6,480 nt of DNA from Lactobacillus sp. (GCA_031263385.1 JAISFX010000078.1:1-6480), one strand, 5' to 3'; shown: positions 1 through 5,807, counted from the stretch's first letter. Program-made: numbers and translations. The notes: a model not told the origin generated them from the letters alone.

Positions 1-376
1 AAATTGGTGTTCCTATCATCTCTTTTATTTCTGATAATGTTGCAAATTTGACCTTGGTGATTTCAGATTCTTGTATTTTTATATCTGATATCTTCCAATC
101 TCCTTGTGCAAAATATAACCACAAATGTTTTTCCCTGTCTGGGTTAGATGTGTCAAAAAACTCTCCTAAGAACACAAAATCTTGCGGAGGGATTTCCAGC
201 CCCAATTCTTCACGCGTTTCGCGGACAATGGCATCTAGGCTTGTTTCTCCGGCATCAATCCCGCCGCCGGCGCCATTGCCCCATGTGTTTGGGTTGTTTC
301 GCATGTTGGGGCTGCGAAATTGTAATAAAAATTCTCCGGACTTGTTCATTAACCATAGAGATGCTGTTTCTTTCAT
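1..376 (-). CDS. NUDIX hydrolase, partial (C-terminus beyond left edge)
   Basis: The reading frame from the ATG at 376 is open to the window edge, giving 125 residues without a stop. It contains a near-perfect NUDIX box (G-x5-E-x7-R-E-U-x-E-E-x-G-U) at about residues 39-61: GGIDAGE, seven residues, then RETREELGL. Only the Thr in the hydrophobic U position departs from the consensus. The N-terminal strand reads ASLWLMNKSGEFLLQFRS. NUDIX enzymes hydrolyse nucleoside diphosphates linked to another group, using a metal held by the box glutamates. The RS..MRNNPNTWGNGAGGG segment before the box recalls the IPP-isomerase-like/YfcD branch, but substrate cannot be read from sequence. AAGGAA at 382-387 lies 5 nt upstream of the ATG and supports this start. 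The gene is divergent from lepB. Plus-strand ORFs in the same stretch are shadows. Confidence 0.88.
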   Translation of the reverse strand, partial: MKETASLWLMNKSGEFLLQFRSPNMRNNPNTWGNGAGGGIDAGETSLDAIVRETREELGLEIPPQDFVFLGEFFDTSNPDREKHLWLYFAQGDWKISDIKIQESEITKVKFATLSEIKEMIGTPI

Positions 377-562
377 TTTTATTCCTTATTTATAAGCTTG
401 AGAAATGTCTAATATGAGGGAAATTGTATATGATAATCAATAATAATGCCACTGTTTTATAAAAACTTTTGTTATTTAACCTTATAATAACTATTGCAAA
501 AATATAATAAATCAGTGTAAAAGTAGTTTCACAAAAGATTACATATTTAGAAAGAGTTAGGC
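377..562. promoter_or_regulatory. A+T-rich divergent intergenic region upstream of lepB
   Basis: This 186-bp gap between the divergent NUDIX gene and lepB should hold promoters for both. On the plus strand there are two perfect TATAAT hexamers, at 483-488 and 503-508, but neither has a convincing -35 box 16-18 bp upstream or a TGn extension. In such A+T-rich DNA they may be chance. A TTGCAA at 494-499 has only a weak partner (TGTAAA, 516-521). No RNA gene, ORF or clear operator is visible. That a promoter lies here is inferred from gene orientation; the exact site is not supported. Confidence 0.3.
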
Positions 563-1291
563 ATGGAAAAAGAAGAAAGCTTGTTTGATACCATTAAGAC
601 GATATTTTATGCCGTCGTTATTGCTATTTTAATTAGGACATTTTTGTTTGAACCGTTCAAAATTCCTTCGGCTTCTATGTATCCGACACTTTATGTTGGT
701 GACTTTTTATTCGTTTCTAAATATACTTACGGATATTCAAAACATTCATTGCCATTTAGTATGCCGTTGATTAAAGGAAGAGTTTGGGAAGATGCGCCAG
801 AGCGTGGCGATGTGGTGGTGTTTAAGTTCCCACAAGATAATAAAACAGATTTTATTAAAAGAGTTGTCGGGCTGCCCGGTGATAAGGTTAAAATAATTAA
901 AGGACGTTTGTTTATAAATGACGAGATTGTAGAGCGCACCAGAGTTGAAGATTTTACCAGACGTGATGAGCGCGGAAACGCAAAAAGATATAATCAGTAT
1001 ATTGAGATTTTGCCAAACGGAGTTAGGCATAATATTTTAGAGCTTTCTGATGATGCTGATTTTGATAAAGTAGACGAAGTTACCGTTCCGGAAGAAAGTT
1101 ATTTTATGATGGGCGATAATAGAGATGAATCTGATGATTCCAGAGCCAGTGTTGGTTTTGTGCCAAAAGAAAACCTTGTCGGAAAAGCAAGATTTTTGTT
1201 CTTTTCACATAACCAAGAAGGGGCTTGGTATAAGCCTTGGGTATGGCCAAGAAAAATAAGATGGGAGAGGTTGTTTGACCGAATTAAATAG
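563..1291 (+). CDS. lepB: Signal peptidase I (leader peptidase)
   Basis: This 242-residue membrane-bound serine protease of family S26 removes signal peptides from Sec- and Tat-exported proteins on the outer face of the inner membrane. One N-terminal transmembrane segment (about residues 10-28) is followed at once by the catalytic box PSASMYPTL, with Ser38 as nucleophile. The general-base region DFIKRVVGLPGDKV places the catalytic Lys at 99. The RGDVVVFKFP strand (81-90) and a C-terminal GDNRDESDDSR box complete the family's conserved blocks. There is one membrane segment, against two in E. coli LepB, which is common in alphaproteobacteria. The start is ATG with a modest AAAGAG (551-556) six bases upstream. 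It is the first gene of the lepB-rnc-era operon, and its last 17 bp overlap rnc. Confidence 0.96.
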   Translation: MEKEESLFDTIKTIFYAVVIAILIRTFLFEPFKIPSASMYPTLYVGDFLFVSKYTYGYSKHSLPFSMPLIKGRVWEDAPERGDVVVFKFPQDNKTDFIKRVVGLPGDKVKIIKGRLFINDEIVERTRVEDFTRRDERGNAKRYNQYIEILPNGVRHNILELSDDADFDKVDEVTVPEESYFMMGDNRDESDDSRASVGFVPKENLVGKARFLFFSHNQEGAWYKPWVWPRKIRWERLFDRIK

Positions 1292-1934
1292 TTTAGAAAA
1301 AACATTAGGTTATAAATTTAAGGACCAGAGCTTGTTGCGACAGGCTCTGGTTCATAGCAGTTGCACGTCTGATTTAGATAAAAACTATGAACGTTTAGAG
1401 TTTTTGGGCGACAGGGTTTTAGGCGTTGCTATAGCGTATCTTTTGTATAATAAATTTGAGCAAGATACTGAAGGAAGTTTGTCACAGAGGCATGTTTCTT
1501 TGGTGAATAAAGATAATGTGGCCGAGACTGCAAGACATTTGGGGCTGGGTAAATATATTACAATTATGAATGAGGACATTAGAGATAATGATAATGTGCT
1601 TTGTGATGTTTGTGAGGCCGTCGTTGGGGCAATTTATCTGGATGGCGGATATGAAAAAGCGCTAAAATTTGTCTCTGAAAATTGGGATATTACCAAAGAC
1701 AGAACTCCTCCTAAAGACTGCAAGACAACTCTGCAAGAGCTTACTCATGTTAAAAGTTTGGGGTCTCCTTCTTATTGTGTTGTTAAGAGAGAAGGAAGCG
1801 AGCATGAGCCGATTTTCCATGTGGCGGTGAGTGTTAAGTCATGCGGAGAAACTGTTGGTGTGGGAAAAAATAAAAAAATGGCCGAGCAAGAGGCTGCATC
1901 TCTAATGATTGAGAAGATTAATGATAACGAGTAG
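1275..1934 (+). CDS. rnc: Ribonuclease III
   Basis: RNase III cleaves double-stranded RNA, processing the 30S rRNA precursor and structured mRNAs as a homodimer. The 219-residue protein has the N-terminal endonuclease domain with signature ERLEFLGDRVL (residues 39-49) and the second acidic motif CDVCEAVVGAIYLD (110-123). The metal-binding residues Glu39, Glu42, Asp46, Asp111 and Glu114 are all present. A C-terminal dsRNA-binding domain (about 147-215) ends in the usual GKNKKMAEQEAA helix. The start is TTG at 1275, inside lepB in another frame; GGGAGAGG at 1263-1270 lies 4 nt upstream. No ATG occurs in frame until codon 98, well inside the catalytic domain, so TTG is required. The 17-bp overlap suggests translational coupling to lepB. 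The TAG stop (1932-1934) is the first triplet of the duplicated 42-bp repeat. Confidence 0.95.
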   Translation: MTELNSLEKTLGYKFKDQSLLRQALVHSSCTSDLDKNYERLEFLGDRVLGVAIAYLLYNKFEQDTEGSLSQRHVSLVNKDNVAETARHLGLGKYITIMNEDIRDNDNVLCDVCEAVVGAIYLDGGYEKALKFVSENWDITKDRTPPKDCKTTLQELTHVKSLGSPSYCVVKREGSEHEPIFHVAVSVKSCGETVGVGKNKKMAEQEAASLMIEKINDNE

Positions 1935-2019
1935 TGTGACTGATAACAATAATCCTACCAGAGCCGGATATGTCGGCCGGGACGCCGGCAGCGTTAAATT
2001 TAGAGAGTGCTTAGAATGA
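1921..2019 (+). CDS. Putative 32-aa leader ORF duplicating the Era N-terminus
   Basis: The ORF starts with ATG at 1921, inside the last codons of rnc (14-bp overlap). It reads MITSSVTDNNNPTRAGYV, of which the last 15 residues (SVTDNNNPTRAGYV plus the Ser codon context) come largely from the first copy of the direct repeat, then GRDAGSVKFRECLE. It ends at TGA 2017-2019, which overlaps the era ATG at 2016 as ATGA. GAGAAG at 1911-1916 lies 4 nt upstream as a possible ribosome-binding site. From SVT to GYV it matches Era exactly, then diverges. I infer that ATG 1921 was the original era start and this is its remnant, perhaps now acting as a translated coupling leader. Translation is not proven; it may be only a scar. 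No function is claimed for the peptide. Confidence 0.4.
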   Translation: MITSSVTDNNNPTRAGYVGRDAGSVKFRECLE

Positions 2020-2062
2020 ATAGTGTGACTGATAACAATAATCCTACCAGAGCCGGATATGT
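1932..2062 (+). repeat. Exact 42-bp direct repeat flanking a 47-bp insert
   Basis: Copy 1 spans 1932-1973 and copy 2 spans 2021-2062. They are identical over 42 bp with an 89-bp period, and the match ends abruptly on both sides (G1931 versus A2020, C1974 versus A2063). The repeat begins TAGTGTGACT and ends GGATATGT. It carries the rnc stop codon and the first codons of era. The 47 bp between copies (1974-2020) have no other match that I see in the window. Because 89 is not a multiple of 3, the first copy is out of frame with era proper. Confidence 0.97.
1974..1993 (+). other. GC-rich island with short hairpin potential
   Basis: Eighteen of these 20 bases are G or C, in a region otherwise near 40% GC. 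GCCGG (1976-1980) and CCGGC (1985-1989) can form a 5-bp stem with loop GACG. CGGC (1974-1977) could instead pair with GCCG (1963-1966) in the first repeat copy. GCCGG at 2052-2056, in the second copy, could also pair with 1985-1989. These are competing short pairings, seen by eye without energy calculation. There is no U-tract, so this is not an intrinsic terminator. Confidence 0.55.
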
Positions 2063-2930
2063 AGCCTTAATAGGTGCGCCTAATGCCGGGAAGTCTACTA
2101 TCACAAATAATTTCGTAGGGTCTAAGGTTTCTATTGTTTCTCCAAAGGTGCAAACAACAAGAACGGTGGTCAGAGGTATTGGGATTTATGAAAATACACA
2201 AATAATCTTTGTAGATACCCCGGGGATTTTTAAGCCAAAACGCAGGCTTGATAAAGCTATGGTGAAGTCTGCATGGGGCGGGGCAGGTGATGCCGATATT
2301 ATAGTTTTGGTGGTTGATGCTAAGCGCGGTTATGATGATGAAACGCAATCTATTGTCGCAAAGCTTAGAAAGAAAAAAGCAGAAGTAATTTTGGTCTTGA
2401 ATAAGATTGATTTAGTTAAAGGTGAGAAGCTTTTGGAGCTTAGCGCAAAGATGAATGCTGATTTTGATTTTAAGGCGACTTTCATGATTTCTGCTCTTAA
2501 AGATAAGCATACAGAAGATTTTTATAAATATATTGCAAATAATCTGCCGCAAAACCCTTGGTATTATATGGAGGATCAGATATCTGATATGCCGCTGAAG
2601 CTTTTGGTGGCAGAGGTAGTGCGCGAGAAGTTGTTTTTGTTTTTGCAACAGGAGCTTCCATATGCTTTGACAGTTGAGCCGGAGCTTTGGGAGCGCAAGG
2701 ATGATGGCTCTGTTAGGGCGGAGATGACAATATATGTAGAACGTGACAGCCAAAAGCAGATTGTGCTTGGCAAAGGTGGTTCTATGATAAAGAAAATAGG
2801 ACAGACAGCACGCAAAGAGCTGGAAGAGCTTTTGGAAGAAAGAATCCATTTGTTTTTATTTGTTAAAGTTCGAGAGAAGTGGGGGGATGACCCATCTAGA
2901 TATTCTATATGGGGATTAGATTTTGAGTAA
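2016..2930 (+). CDS. era: GTPase Era, 30S ribosome assembly factor
   Basis: Era binds the 3' end of 16S rRNA through its KH domain and couples GTP hydrolysis to 30S maturation. The 304-residue protein shows all G motifs: G1 GAPNAGKST (20-28), a QTTRT switch I segment (46-50), G3 DTPG (67-70), G4 NKID (129-132) and G5 SAL (159-161). A conserved PEDQ-like segment, YYMEDQISDMP, follows. The C-terminal KH domain has the loop VLGKGGSMIKKIG. I chose ATG 2016, with AGAGAG at 2002-2007 eight bases upstream. GTG 2007 and GTG 2025 are in-frame alternatives. ATG 2016 forms an ATGA overlap with the upstream leader ORF. The gene is third in the lepB operon and is closed by the terminator at 2935. recO, often next in alphaproteobacteria, is absent. 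Confidence 0.95.
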   Translation: MNSVTDNNNPTRAGYVALIGAPNAGKSTITNNFVGSKVSIVSPKVQTTRTVVRGIGIYENTQIIFVDTPGIFKPKRRLDKAMVKSAWGGAGDADIIVLVVDAKRGYDDETQSIVAKLRKKKAEVILVLNKIDLVKGEKLLELSAKMNADFDFKATFMISALKDKHTEDFYKYIANNLPQNPWYYMEDQISDMPLKLLVAEVVREKLFLFLQQELPYALTVEPELWERKDDGSVRAEMTIYVERDSQKQIVLGKGGSMIKKIGQTARKELEELLEERIHLFLFVKVREKWGDDPSRYSIWGLDFE

Positions 2931-2934
2931 TAAA

Positions 2935-2965
2935 AAAAAAGCTCCTTAAGTAAAGGAGCTTTTTT
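2935..2965. terminator. Bidirectional intrinsic terminator between era and the aminotransferase
   Basis: GCTCCTT (2941-2947) pairs perfectly with AAGGAGC (2953-2959) around the loop AAGTA. The A-run 2935-2940 and T-run 2960-2965 extend the stem and supply a U-tract in either direction. It sits between convergent genes that end at 2930 (plus) and 2982 (minus), so it can serve both. The stem is identical to that of the terminator at 5808-5840. Confidence 0.93.
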
Positions 2966-2981
2966 ATTTGTTTTAATATTA

Positions 2982-4148
2982 TTAAGCAGCTTTTGTTTTT
3001 GATGCAAAGTCTGCCAAGCAAGAAAGGATGTAGTCTTGTTCTTGCTGAGTGAGGTAAGGGTGCATAGGCAAGCTTACAACTTGTTTTGCCAGAGTTTCAC
3101 ATACAGGAAGCTTGCGAGTGTTATACATCTGGTAAGCTGTTTGAGTGTGAACAGGACGAGGATAGAAAGATGCAAAAGGAACTCCGCATTCTTTAAGGTG
3201 ATTCATTAATGCTTCGCGGTTGTCGCTAAGGATTGTGTAGATTGCCCAAGCAGATTGTGCGCCATCAAGAATCTTTTGAGTTTTATAAGCTGCCGGCATG
3301 TTTTTGTGATAGTAACGGCCGATTGTTTCGCGGTCTTTCATCTCTTTATCAAAGATAGAGAGTTTGTGAAGAATAACAGCAGCCTGAAAACTATCCATAC
3401 GGCCAGTTAAGCCCAAACGAAGGTTGTCATATTTGTCTTCAGTGCTCATACCATGAACGCGGCAAGATTTAAGAAGTGCAAACTCTTCATCAGTGTTGCA
3501 GAAAACTGCTCCGCCATCACCATAGCAAGCTAAAGGTTTAGTTGGGTAGAATGAAGTTGCTGTCATGTCGCAAAGAGCAGAGCTGCCGATTTTTTTGCCA
3601 TTGTAAGATGAGCCATAGCTTTGAGCAGCATCAGACAAGAACTTCATGTTGTTTTCTTTAGCAACGGCAGAGATTGCATCATAATCTACTGGAGAGCCGA
3701 AGATGTCTACAGAGATAATAGCTTTAGGAGTTAATTTGCCTTGTGTTTTAGTTTCTTCAATAGCTTTTTTAAGGTCATTTACATCCATGTTGAAAGTGTC
3801 TGGGTCAGAATCTACAAACACTGGAGTTGCGCCTAAGAAAGCAACAGCCTCTGCTGTGGCAACGAAAGTGAATGAAGGAACATATACAGCATCACCAGAT
3901 TTAACGCCCCATGCCATTAAAGCCAAGATAAGAGCATCTGTACCAGAAGAGCAAGTTAAGCAGTTTTTTGCACCAGAATAAGATGCAAGTTTTTCTTCTA
4001 ACTGAGTGCACTCAGGGCCTTGGGCATATCCACCATGGTTAAGAATGGCTTTAAATGATTCAAGAAATTTTTCTTGTCCGATAGCCTTCTGGGCAGATGG
4101 TAAATCAAAAAGCATGATTGGTTTTTCAGGTTTAGTTGTCATATTCAT
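2982..4148 (-). CDS. DegT/DnrJ/EryC1/StrS family PLP sugar aminotransferase (WbpE-like)
   Basis: The 388-residue fold-type-I PLP enzyme transfers an amino group, usually from glutamate, to a keto group on a nucleotide-activated sugar for surface polysaccharide or O-antigen synthesis. Visible blocks are GGYAQGPECTQLEEKLA (39-55), SSGTDALILAL (67-77), PSFTFVATAEAVAFLGA (91-107), the PLP-binding DAAQSYGS (Asp173, Gln176) and SFYPTKPLACYGDGGA, where Lys204 should form the Schiff base. The PTKPLxCYGDGGA context and the C-terminal VSLPMHPYLT most resemble WbpE/WlbC, which aminate UDP-3-keto-GlcNAcA. The exact sugar is inferred only. On the minus strand AAGGA lies 3 nt before ATG 4148 and 9 nt before a second ATG (codon 3, 4142), so 4142 may be the true start. 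No other sugar-pathway gene is nearby. Confidence 0.92.
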   Translation of the reverse strand: MNMTTKPEKPIMLFDLPSAQKAIGQEKFLESFKAILNHGGYAQGPECTQLEEKLASYSGAKNCLTCSSGTDALILALMAWGVKSGDAVYVPSFTFVATAEAVAFLGATPVFVDSDPDTFNMDVNDLKKAIEETKTQGKLTPKAIISVDIFGSPVDYDAISAVAKENNMKFLSDAAQSYGSSYNGKKIGSSALCDMTATSFYPTKPLACYGDGGAVFCNTDEEFALLKSCRVHGMSTEDKYDNLRLGLTGRMDSFQAAVILHKLSIFDKEMKDRETIGRYYHKNMPAAYKTQKILDGAQSAWAIYTILSDNREALMNHLKECGVPFASFYPRPVHTQTAYQMYNTRKLPVCETLAKQVVSLPMHPYLTQQEQDYILSCLADFASKTKAA

Positions 4149-4193
4149 ATATCCTTACATATTTAGAGTTGATTCATAAATCAGCCCTGTTGT

Positions 4194-4211
4194 TAAACTG
4201 GTGTCAGTTTA
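4194..4211. promoter_or_regulatory. Perfect 18-bp dyad, candidate operator
   Basis: TAAACTG (4194-4200) and CAGTTTA (4205-4211) form an exact 7-bp inverted repeat around GTGT. It lies in the divergent region between the aminotransferase and mlaA. It overlaps the best candidate -10 box for the minus-strand gene, a position typical of repressor operators. It could also be a small mRNA hairpin in the leader of the aminotransferase. No regulator gene is in the window, so the binding protein is unknown. Confidence 0.4.
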
Positions 4212-4234
4212 TTGGACTATATTATTAATTGCAA
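4206..4234 (-). promoter_or_regulatory. Candidate sigma-70 promoter for the aminotransferase
   Basis: Read on the minus strand, TTGCAA (4229-4234) is separated by exactly 17 bp from TAAACT (4206-4211). Each hexamer matches 4 of 6 consensus positions, and transcription would begin near 4199, about 50 bp before the start codon. The spacing is ideal but the boxes are weak, and A+T-rich DNA gives such matches by chance. Confidence 0.35.
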
Positions 4235-4274
4235 AACACAAAAAATTTCTTGATTGTAACATTCATAATTGCAA
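4227..4274. repeat. AATTGCAA octamer repeated 40 bp apart
   Basis: AATTGCAA occurs at 4227-4234 and again at 4267-4274. The second copy lies within the perfect palindrome ATTGCAAT (4268-4275). The 40-bp spacing is close to four helical turns, so both copies would face the same side of the DNA. They sit between divergent genes. They may be paired binding sites or a chance A+T-rich recurrence. Confidence 0.3.
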
Positions 4275-4331
4275 TATATTTATTGCTTATTAAGAAAAAC
4301 ATTGCTATCATTTCGTTGGTATTATTACAAC

Positions 4332-4339
4332 AAAAAGGA
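4332..4339 (+). promoter_or_regulatory. Ribosome-binding site deciding the mlaA start
   Basis: AAAAAGGA ends 7 nt before GTG 4347, in frame with the MlaA body, and that GTG is followed at once by a good signal peptide. The upstream in-frame TTG at 4269 has no comparable site and would bury the signal peptide behind 26 extra residues. Confidence 0.85.
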
Positions 4340-4346
4340 TGTACTA

Positions 4347-5135
4347 GTGACAAAGAAATTGCCTTTATTTTTTATCTTGGGCCTTTTATTTGCTTTTGAT
4401 GTTAAAGCTGTCGAGGTTACAACAAGTGATGGTGAGAAAATAACCATTGATGAAAATGCCGATTATGATGTTCATGTTTCTAATGACCCGTGGGAATCGT
4501 TTAACCGGCCGATGTTTGTATTTAATCATACTTTAGATGTTTATATATTAAAGCCTGTTGCTAAGGGGTATCGTGTAGTTACTACTCAGGGTATTCGAAA
4601 CAGGGTTATCAGTGTATTATCTAATCTTAAAGAGCCACTGGCTACCGTTAATCATCTGCTTCAGGGAGAACCTGTAAATTCTGTTACAAGCTTGGGACGT
4701 TTTGTGGTTAACAGTACTCTTGGTTTGGCTGGTATGTTTGATGTTGCCGGAGGTTGGGGATGGAGAGTGGATAAGACCACTTTTGATCATACTCTCGGCA
4801 AATATTGTGTTCCTGACGGTCCTTATCTTGTGTTGCCATTTATGGGGTCAACAACCCCTAGAGCTTTAGTTGCTAAAGTTGCTGATGGTGCTCTTGATCC
4901 TGTGTATCTTGCTACTTTGGATAGAGATGATGGTTGGATACCTTATGGAGCGTATGCAATGATTGGTGCTGTGGCATTCCGCGAATCCGTTATTGAGCTT
5001 TCTGATGATTTAGAGAGAAACTCTGTTGATTTATACACAACTTATCGTTCTGTATATTTACAAAATAAGGCTAAATATAACTGTATAAATGAAGATAATA
5101 TTACTGATTTATACGATTTTGATTTTGACGAATAA
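4347..5135 (+). CDS. mlaA: MlaA/VacJ family outer-membrane phospholipid transport protein
   Basis: MlaA removes mislocalised phospholipids from the outer leaflet of the outer membrane and hands them to periplasmic MlaC, preserving lipid asymmetry. The 262-residue protein (GTG start) carries the family hallmarks DPWESFNRPMFVFN (47-60), a following LKPVAKGYR, then GRFVVNSTLGLAGMFDVA and FDHTLGKY with GPYLVLPFMGSTTPR. The signal peptide is LPLFFILGLLFAF with a signal peptidase I site after VKA (residue 21). There is no lipobox cysteine, unlike E. coli MlaA, which is a lipoprotein. The tail is strongly acidic (YDFDFDE). mlaC follows after 12 bp, so the two are probably co-transcribed. The family call is firm; the outer-membrane location is inferred from the family. 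Confidence 0.92.
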   Translation: MTKKLPLFFILGLLFAFDVKAVEVTTSDGEKITIDENADYDVHVSNDPWESFNRPMFVFNHTLDVYILKPVAKGYRVVTTQGIRNRVISVLSNLKEPLATVNHLLQGEPVNSVTSLGRFVVNSTLGLAGMFDVAGGWGWRVDKTTFDHTLGKYCVPDGPYLVLPFMGSTTPRALVAKVADGALDPVYLATLDRDDGWIPYGAYAMIGAVAFRESVIELSDDLERNSVDLYTTYRSVYLQNKAKYNCINEDNITDLYDFDFDE

Positions 5136-5147
5136 AAGGAGAAGAAA

Positions 5148-5771
5148 ATGAGAAAAGGTTTATTTTTAAGTTTGGTTGCATCAATGTTTTTTATGGCAGG
5201 TGTTGCCAAGGCTGATGTTGACCCAGTTAAGGCTACACAATTTGTTAAAGATGTTACTGCACAGGGTATTGAGGACATTATTAATGCTAATGTGTCTCAG
5301 GCAGAAAAAGATAAGAGATTTGCAAAGCTTTTTAGCGAGGCTTTGGATCTAGATTTTATTGGTCAGTTCGTGTTAGGACGTAACTGGAAAGCAGCTACAG
5401 ATTCCCAGAAAGCAGAATTTATTAAAACATATAGAGAGTTGAATGTTAAAACATGGTCAAAGAGATTTGATGAGTTTAAGGGTAAGGCATTTATTTTTGA
5501 AGATACCACTCCTTCAAAGTCTAAAGGACAGATCTTTGTTAACTCTGTTGTACCTATGAACCAACAAGAGCCAGCTAAGGTTGTTTGGAGAGTTAAGGAA
5601 ACAGACGGTAAGTATCAGGTTGTAGATATCATTATCGAGAATGTGTCTTTGGCAATTACAGCGCGTAATGAGTATTCTGCGTTTATTAAGAATAACTCAG
5701 GCGGTATTGATGCACTTATTGAAGATTTGAAAAATAAGATTAAACAGACAGATAGCACAGCTGCTAAGTAG
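5148..5771 (+). CDS. mlaC: MlaC/Ttg2D family periplasmic phospholipid carrier
   Basis: MlaC shuttles phospholipids across the periplasm between the outer-membrane MlaA complex and the inner-membrane MlaFEDB ABC transporter. The 207-residue protein starts with a clear signal peptide (residues 1-22), cleaved after AKA before DVDP. The mature part has the family's LDLDFIGQFVLGRNWKAATDSQKAEF segment and a helix-rich then beta-sheet body (VVWRVKETDGKYQVVDIIIENVSLA, seen in two parts around 150-170), which forms the lipid-binding pocket in known structures. AAAAGGAG at 5135-5142 lies 5 nt before the ATG, a strong site. It is the last gene of the mlaA-mlaC pair and is closed by the terminator at 5808. 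The inner-membrane genes mlaFEDB are not here and must lie elsewhere if the system is complete. Confidence 0.9.
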   Translation: MRKGLFLSLVASMFFMAGVAKADVDPVKATQFVKDVTAQGIEDIINANVSQAEKDKRFAKLFSEALDLDFIGQFVLGRNWKAATDSQKAEFIKTYRELNVKTWSKRFDEFKGKAFIFEDTTPSKSKGQIFVNSVVPMNQQEPAKVVWRVKETDGKYQVVDIIIENVSLAITARNEYSAFIKNNSGGIDALIEDLKNKIKQTDSTAAK

Positions 5772-5807
5772 TCAGTGATGCCTTACGGCGGTTAATAGTG
5801 TGTTTTG

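Noticed and set aside
48..417. Two overlapping plus-strand ORFs of 115 and 89 codons
   Set aside because: They lie antisense to a frame with an excellent NUDIX box and have no recognisable domain or good ribosome-binding site.
431..448. Fur-box-like A+T-rich string (TGATAATCAATAATAATG)
   Set aside because: Only loose similarity to the Fur consensus, no dyad symmetry and no iron gene nearby.
1963..1989. RNase III autoregulatory cleavage site between rnc and era
   Set aside because: The visible stems are only 4-5 bp, far shorter than the roughly two-turn duplexes RNase III usually cuts.
2007..2015. GTG 2007 as the era start
   Set aside because: It overlaps the AGAGAG ribosome-binding site that serves ATG 2016, and ATG 2016 forms the ATGA overlap.
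1932..2062. Insertion sequence with target-site duplication
   Set aside because: A 42-bp duplication is far longer than normal target-site duplications, and the 47-bp insert has no terminal inverted repeats or coding capacity for a transposase.
1932..2062. CRISPR array
   Set aside because: Only two repeat units are present, they are coding sequence at the rnc-era junction, and there are no cas genes.
2412..3007. Minus-strand ORFs antisense to era
   Set aside because: The plus strand encodes all Era motifs; the antisense products are low-complexity shadows, and one runs through the terminator.
4269..4346. N-terminal extension of MlaA from TTG 4269
   Set aside because: It lacks a ribosome-binding site and would place 26 residues before the signal peptide; GTG 4347 has AAAAAGGA at ideal spacing.
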